From Harmothoe impar (lineage: Eukaryota; Annelida; Polychaeta; Phyllodocida; Polynoidae): DNA of 64,000 bases. The translations under genes were made by a program, and so were the position numbers. Below the pieces are notes generated by a model, which was not told the origin of the DNA, did no database searches, and saw only the letters and a list, made by a program, of their open reading frames with translations. Shown piece after piece: positions 62,038-64,000 of this stretch (the first letter of the stretch is position 1; each line of letters starts with the position of its first letter). The DNA is taken from contig OX381719.1 in the NCBI GenBank assembly GCA_947462335.1, positions 64,582,808-64,646,807 on the forward strand. The letters are read 5' to 3'.

Positions 62038-62586
62038 CTCCAGTCGCTGCTGATCGCCTAATTAAAGCATGTGTCGTCGTCACTTCTAGTCACGTGACTC
62101 ATCAGGTCACTTCCGGTCACGTGATCCTAAAGTCGATCACTTCCTAAACAAAAAAAATTAAGAGACATATTTCTTCATGACCCAACCAATCAGGGGTCTC
62201 CATTTGACCGGAAGTAGTCCCCTCATTTGCATAATGGGTCACTTCCGGTGTACCAGCCAATCAGAAGCCTATAACTAAGTCAAGGTCACGTGACGTCACT
62301 TCCGGTATGCCCTTATATGGACATGTGAAGGTCACATGACGTCACTTCCGGTATGCCCTTATATGGACGTGTGACGTCACTTCCAGTCAAATGGAAGCCT
62401 CTGATTGGCTGCGTCATGACCTTGACCTCTAACTAGGTCAAGGTCACGTGACGTCACTTCCGGTATGCCCTTATATGGACATGTGACGTCACTTCCGGTC
62501 AAATGGAGGCTTCTGATTGGCTGCAGGTCGATTGAGTAATAAACAGTAGTTAACTATAGTCCCGTTCCGATACATACTATACTACT
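62038..62586. repeat. Right terminal inverted repeat of the Polinton-like element
   Basis: This is the reverse complement of the outer and inner parts of the left arm, ending …CTACT. It contains three to four tandem copies of a unit with 'CACGTGACGTCACTTCCGG' followed by 'TATGCCCTTATATGGAC', so it has its own E-box/CRE/ETS cluster plus TATA-like words. The left arm's microsatellite expansions are absent. Confidence 0.85.
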
Positions 62587-63050
62587 GATATATTGTATGC
62601 CAACCTGTGGGACTAGAAAGCTGAAGATTCAGTGATTTTTACCCAATTAATTATGCCAATTAATCCATGCAAACGTCCTAAAGTTATTTAGATTCCTAAA
62701 TTTAGCAACAGGATCTCATCCCTATGTGGTCCATTAGAGCCCCCCACACTGAGGCTCCAGCCCCCAGACTACTTAATAAGCAGGTACGGGATCCCACTAC
62801 GTGATGACCGGGTGTGGGAGGGGATCTGTCCCAGGGGTGTAATTGAGGCAGACAGTGTAACCATGGTAACAACAGGACCCGGATGGAGATGGCAGCCATT
62901 TTGGGAAACATAGGGAGGAGTTTGAAGTAGTGTCTAAGCTGCATCATTGAGCTGTCTGGTACCTATCTGCAATACACTTAAATCAGCAAGGACATCTAGA
63001 CAGGGCAATCTATATTGAGTATTTATATTGAGGATATGGCTATTGAATAT
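62587..63050. repeat. Long interspersed repeat, part B, copy 2 (right piece)
   Basis: This resumes the repeat interrupted at 53443. It matches 16680-16930, for example 'TTAGCAACAGGATCTC', 'CTACTTAATAA' and 'CCATGGTAACAA.AGGACC'. The first six bases are the duplicated target site GATATA. Confidence 0.6.
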
Positions 63051-63651
63051 ATCACAATTAAAAGATAAAGGAGACACGAAAAAAAAATCCAATCATAAAT
63101 TAAAAGAAGCCATATGCAGACATGGGCAAAGCAAAGGAAATTTCATTGAGTTTGTCTTTCAATCCTTCATCCAGGTCATCTGAATAAAAGGGCCAAAGAA
63201 CTCAGATATGCCAGAGTGTGGCTTAATGAAAATCAAGTCCAGTATTGAAATAGAAATATAGAATTGTGATGCAGTTCAGAAAGTAGATTGGTGCTGAGGT
63301 AGGCGGTAAGGCAGGCTACACCTCTTGAATCTCTATGATTCACAGTACACTGCCATGTGACCATTATGCAATGTGTTGCCAGACAGTTCACTCTGTGCAG
63401 CACAGGTAGACAACTGGAAATTATGCCTAAAATTTAAAAAGGCAATTGGATTGGATTGGTGAGAAAGGAGGGAAGGCCTGACATAGTAATAGCTTTCAGT
63501 TTTCAAAGTAGTACTCAGCAGTGATGCAGCCTAGTTAATAGTATAAGGGCTGAGGTAGAGTGCGCTGGCTATTTACAACTTGTAAATATGCACCTGGCAT
63601 TGGGTGAGTGTAATTTGATTTATATGATGATAGGGGGAGGGGGTGGTCAAA

Positions 63652-63716
<65 letters not shown>

Positions 63717-64000
63717 TATATATATATATATATACCATTGGCCAATAAAGATAAGCTATCCAGAATGAACAGAGTGAATTGTCAGTGAACAGTCCTTCTG
63801 TGATCAGGCTATATTAATATATCCTGAAATACATATATGGAGCATAGAGCTGCACTGGGCACAGCTTTGATACACTGATGGGGAGTTTGCATGCACAGTG
63901 TATCACCAACCTCAATCATTCAGGAGTACATCCTTTGCACTGACAACCAATCTGAAAGTTAACTTCTGGCTCTCTTCGCTATTCTATGAGACATACCCTG
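63051..64000. other. Gene-free right end
   Basis: I see no coding region or RNA gene. The only defined structure is a (TA)n microsatellite at 63652-63735, which creates an artefactual Ile/Tyr ORF on the minus strand. Confidence 0.5.
63652..63735. repeat. TA microsatellite
   Basis: A simple (TA)n array of about 84 bp is interrupted once by AAATAAATA. Confidence 0.95.

Larger units (their letters stand above)
53444..62586 (+). mobile_element. Polinton/Maverick-like element with death-domain cargo, 9.1 kb
   Basis: The element starts AGTAGTAT and ends ATACTACT-like (…CTACT), flanked by a perfect 6-bp duplication GATATA (53438-53443 and 62587-62592). Six-base duplications and AG...CT ends are hallmarks of Polintons. 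Inside are remnants of a protein-primed DNA polymerase B, another hallmark, but no readable integrase, packaging ATPase, protease or capsid gene, and it is about half the usual 15-20 kb. It carries two intact ORFs: a double-death-domain protein and an unknown protein. It therefore looks like a non-autonomous, gutted Polinton, or endogenised relative, that kept cargo. It is inserted in a long interspersed repeat. Confidence 0.85.

Overview
The window looks like an animal nuclear genome and contains no bacterial features. It has one spliced host gene with GT-AG introns and four families of eukaryotic transposable element. The rest is AT-rich, repeat-dense spacer with TA-duplicating MITEs, a 55-bp minisatellite and microsatellites. 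A CARD-CARD-NACHT immune gene together with Polinton, Ngaro and Ty3/gypsy elements suggests a marine invertebrate such as a lophotrochozoan or amphioxus. The sequence alone does not settle the species.

Layout. 1-3430: gene-free repeats. 3431-9733: a large element with long terminal inverted repeats, a decayed coding interior and younger insertions, including a MITE whose empty site survives in the other arm. 9952-15308: a tyrosine-recombinase retrotransposon (Ngaro-like) with A1-ORFs-B1-A2-B2 split direct repeats; its Gag-like, RT/RNase H and recombinase ORFs share one reading frame and are separated by single stop codons. 15309-23300: a long-repeat family holding about 40 copies of a 55-bp minisatellite. 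24956-46473 (possibly to 47443): an NLR-like gene with two CARDs and a NACHT NTPase. Its fourth intron holds a nearly intact 15.1-kb Ty3/gypsy element (27724-42811) whose LTRs differ at 2 of 778 positions. That element carries gag, pol and an unusual 1252-residue third ORF. 49200-53443 and 62587-63050: another copy of the long-repeat family, interrupted by a 9.1-kb Polinton/Maverick-like element (53444-62586).

The most interesting object is the Polinton-like element. It has a perfect 6-bp target duplication (GATATA), AG...CT termini, and terminal inverted repeats packed with E-box, ETS and CRE-like motifs. Its protein-primed DNA polymerase B is a broken relic at both ends. Where the polymerase core should be, and upstream of the relic, it carries two intact ORFs: a protein with two predicted death domains behind a clear TATA promoter, and a 283-residue protein I do not recognise. 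It looks like a mobile element that has lost its replication gene but kept apoptosis or immune-signalling cargo.

The host gene probably senses danger through NACHT-driven oligomerisation and signals through its CARDs. The death-domain cargo about 8 kb downstream belongs to the same death-fold superfamily, but I see no sequence evidence that the two act together. Splice sites, frames and repeat boundaries were read by eye. Family assignments rest on motifs, not database searches.
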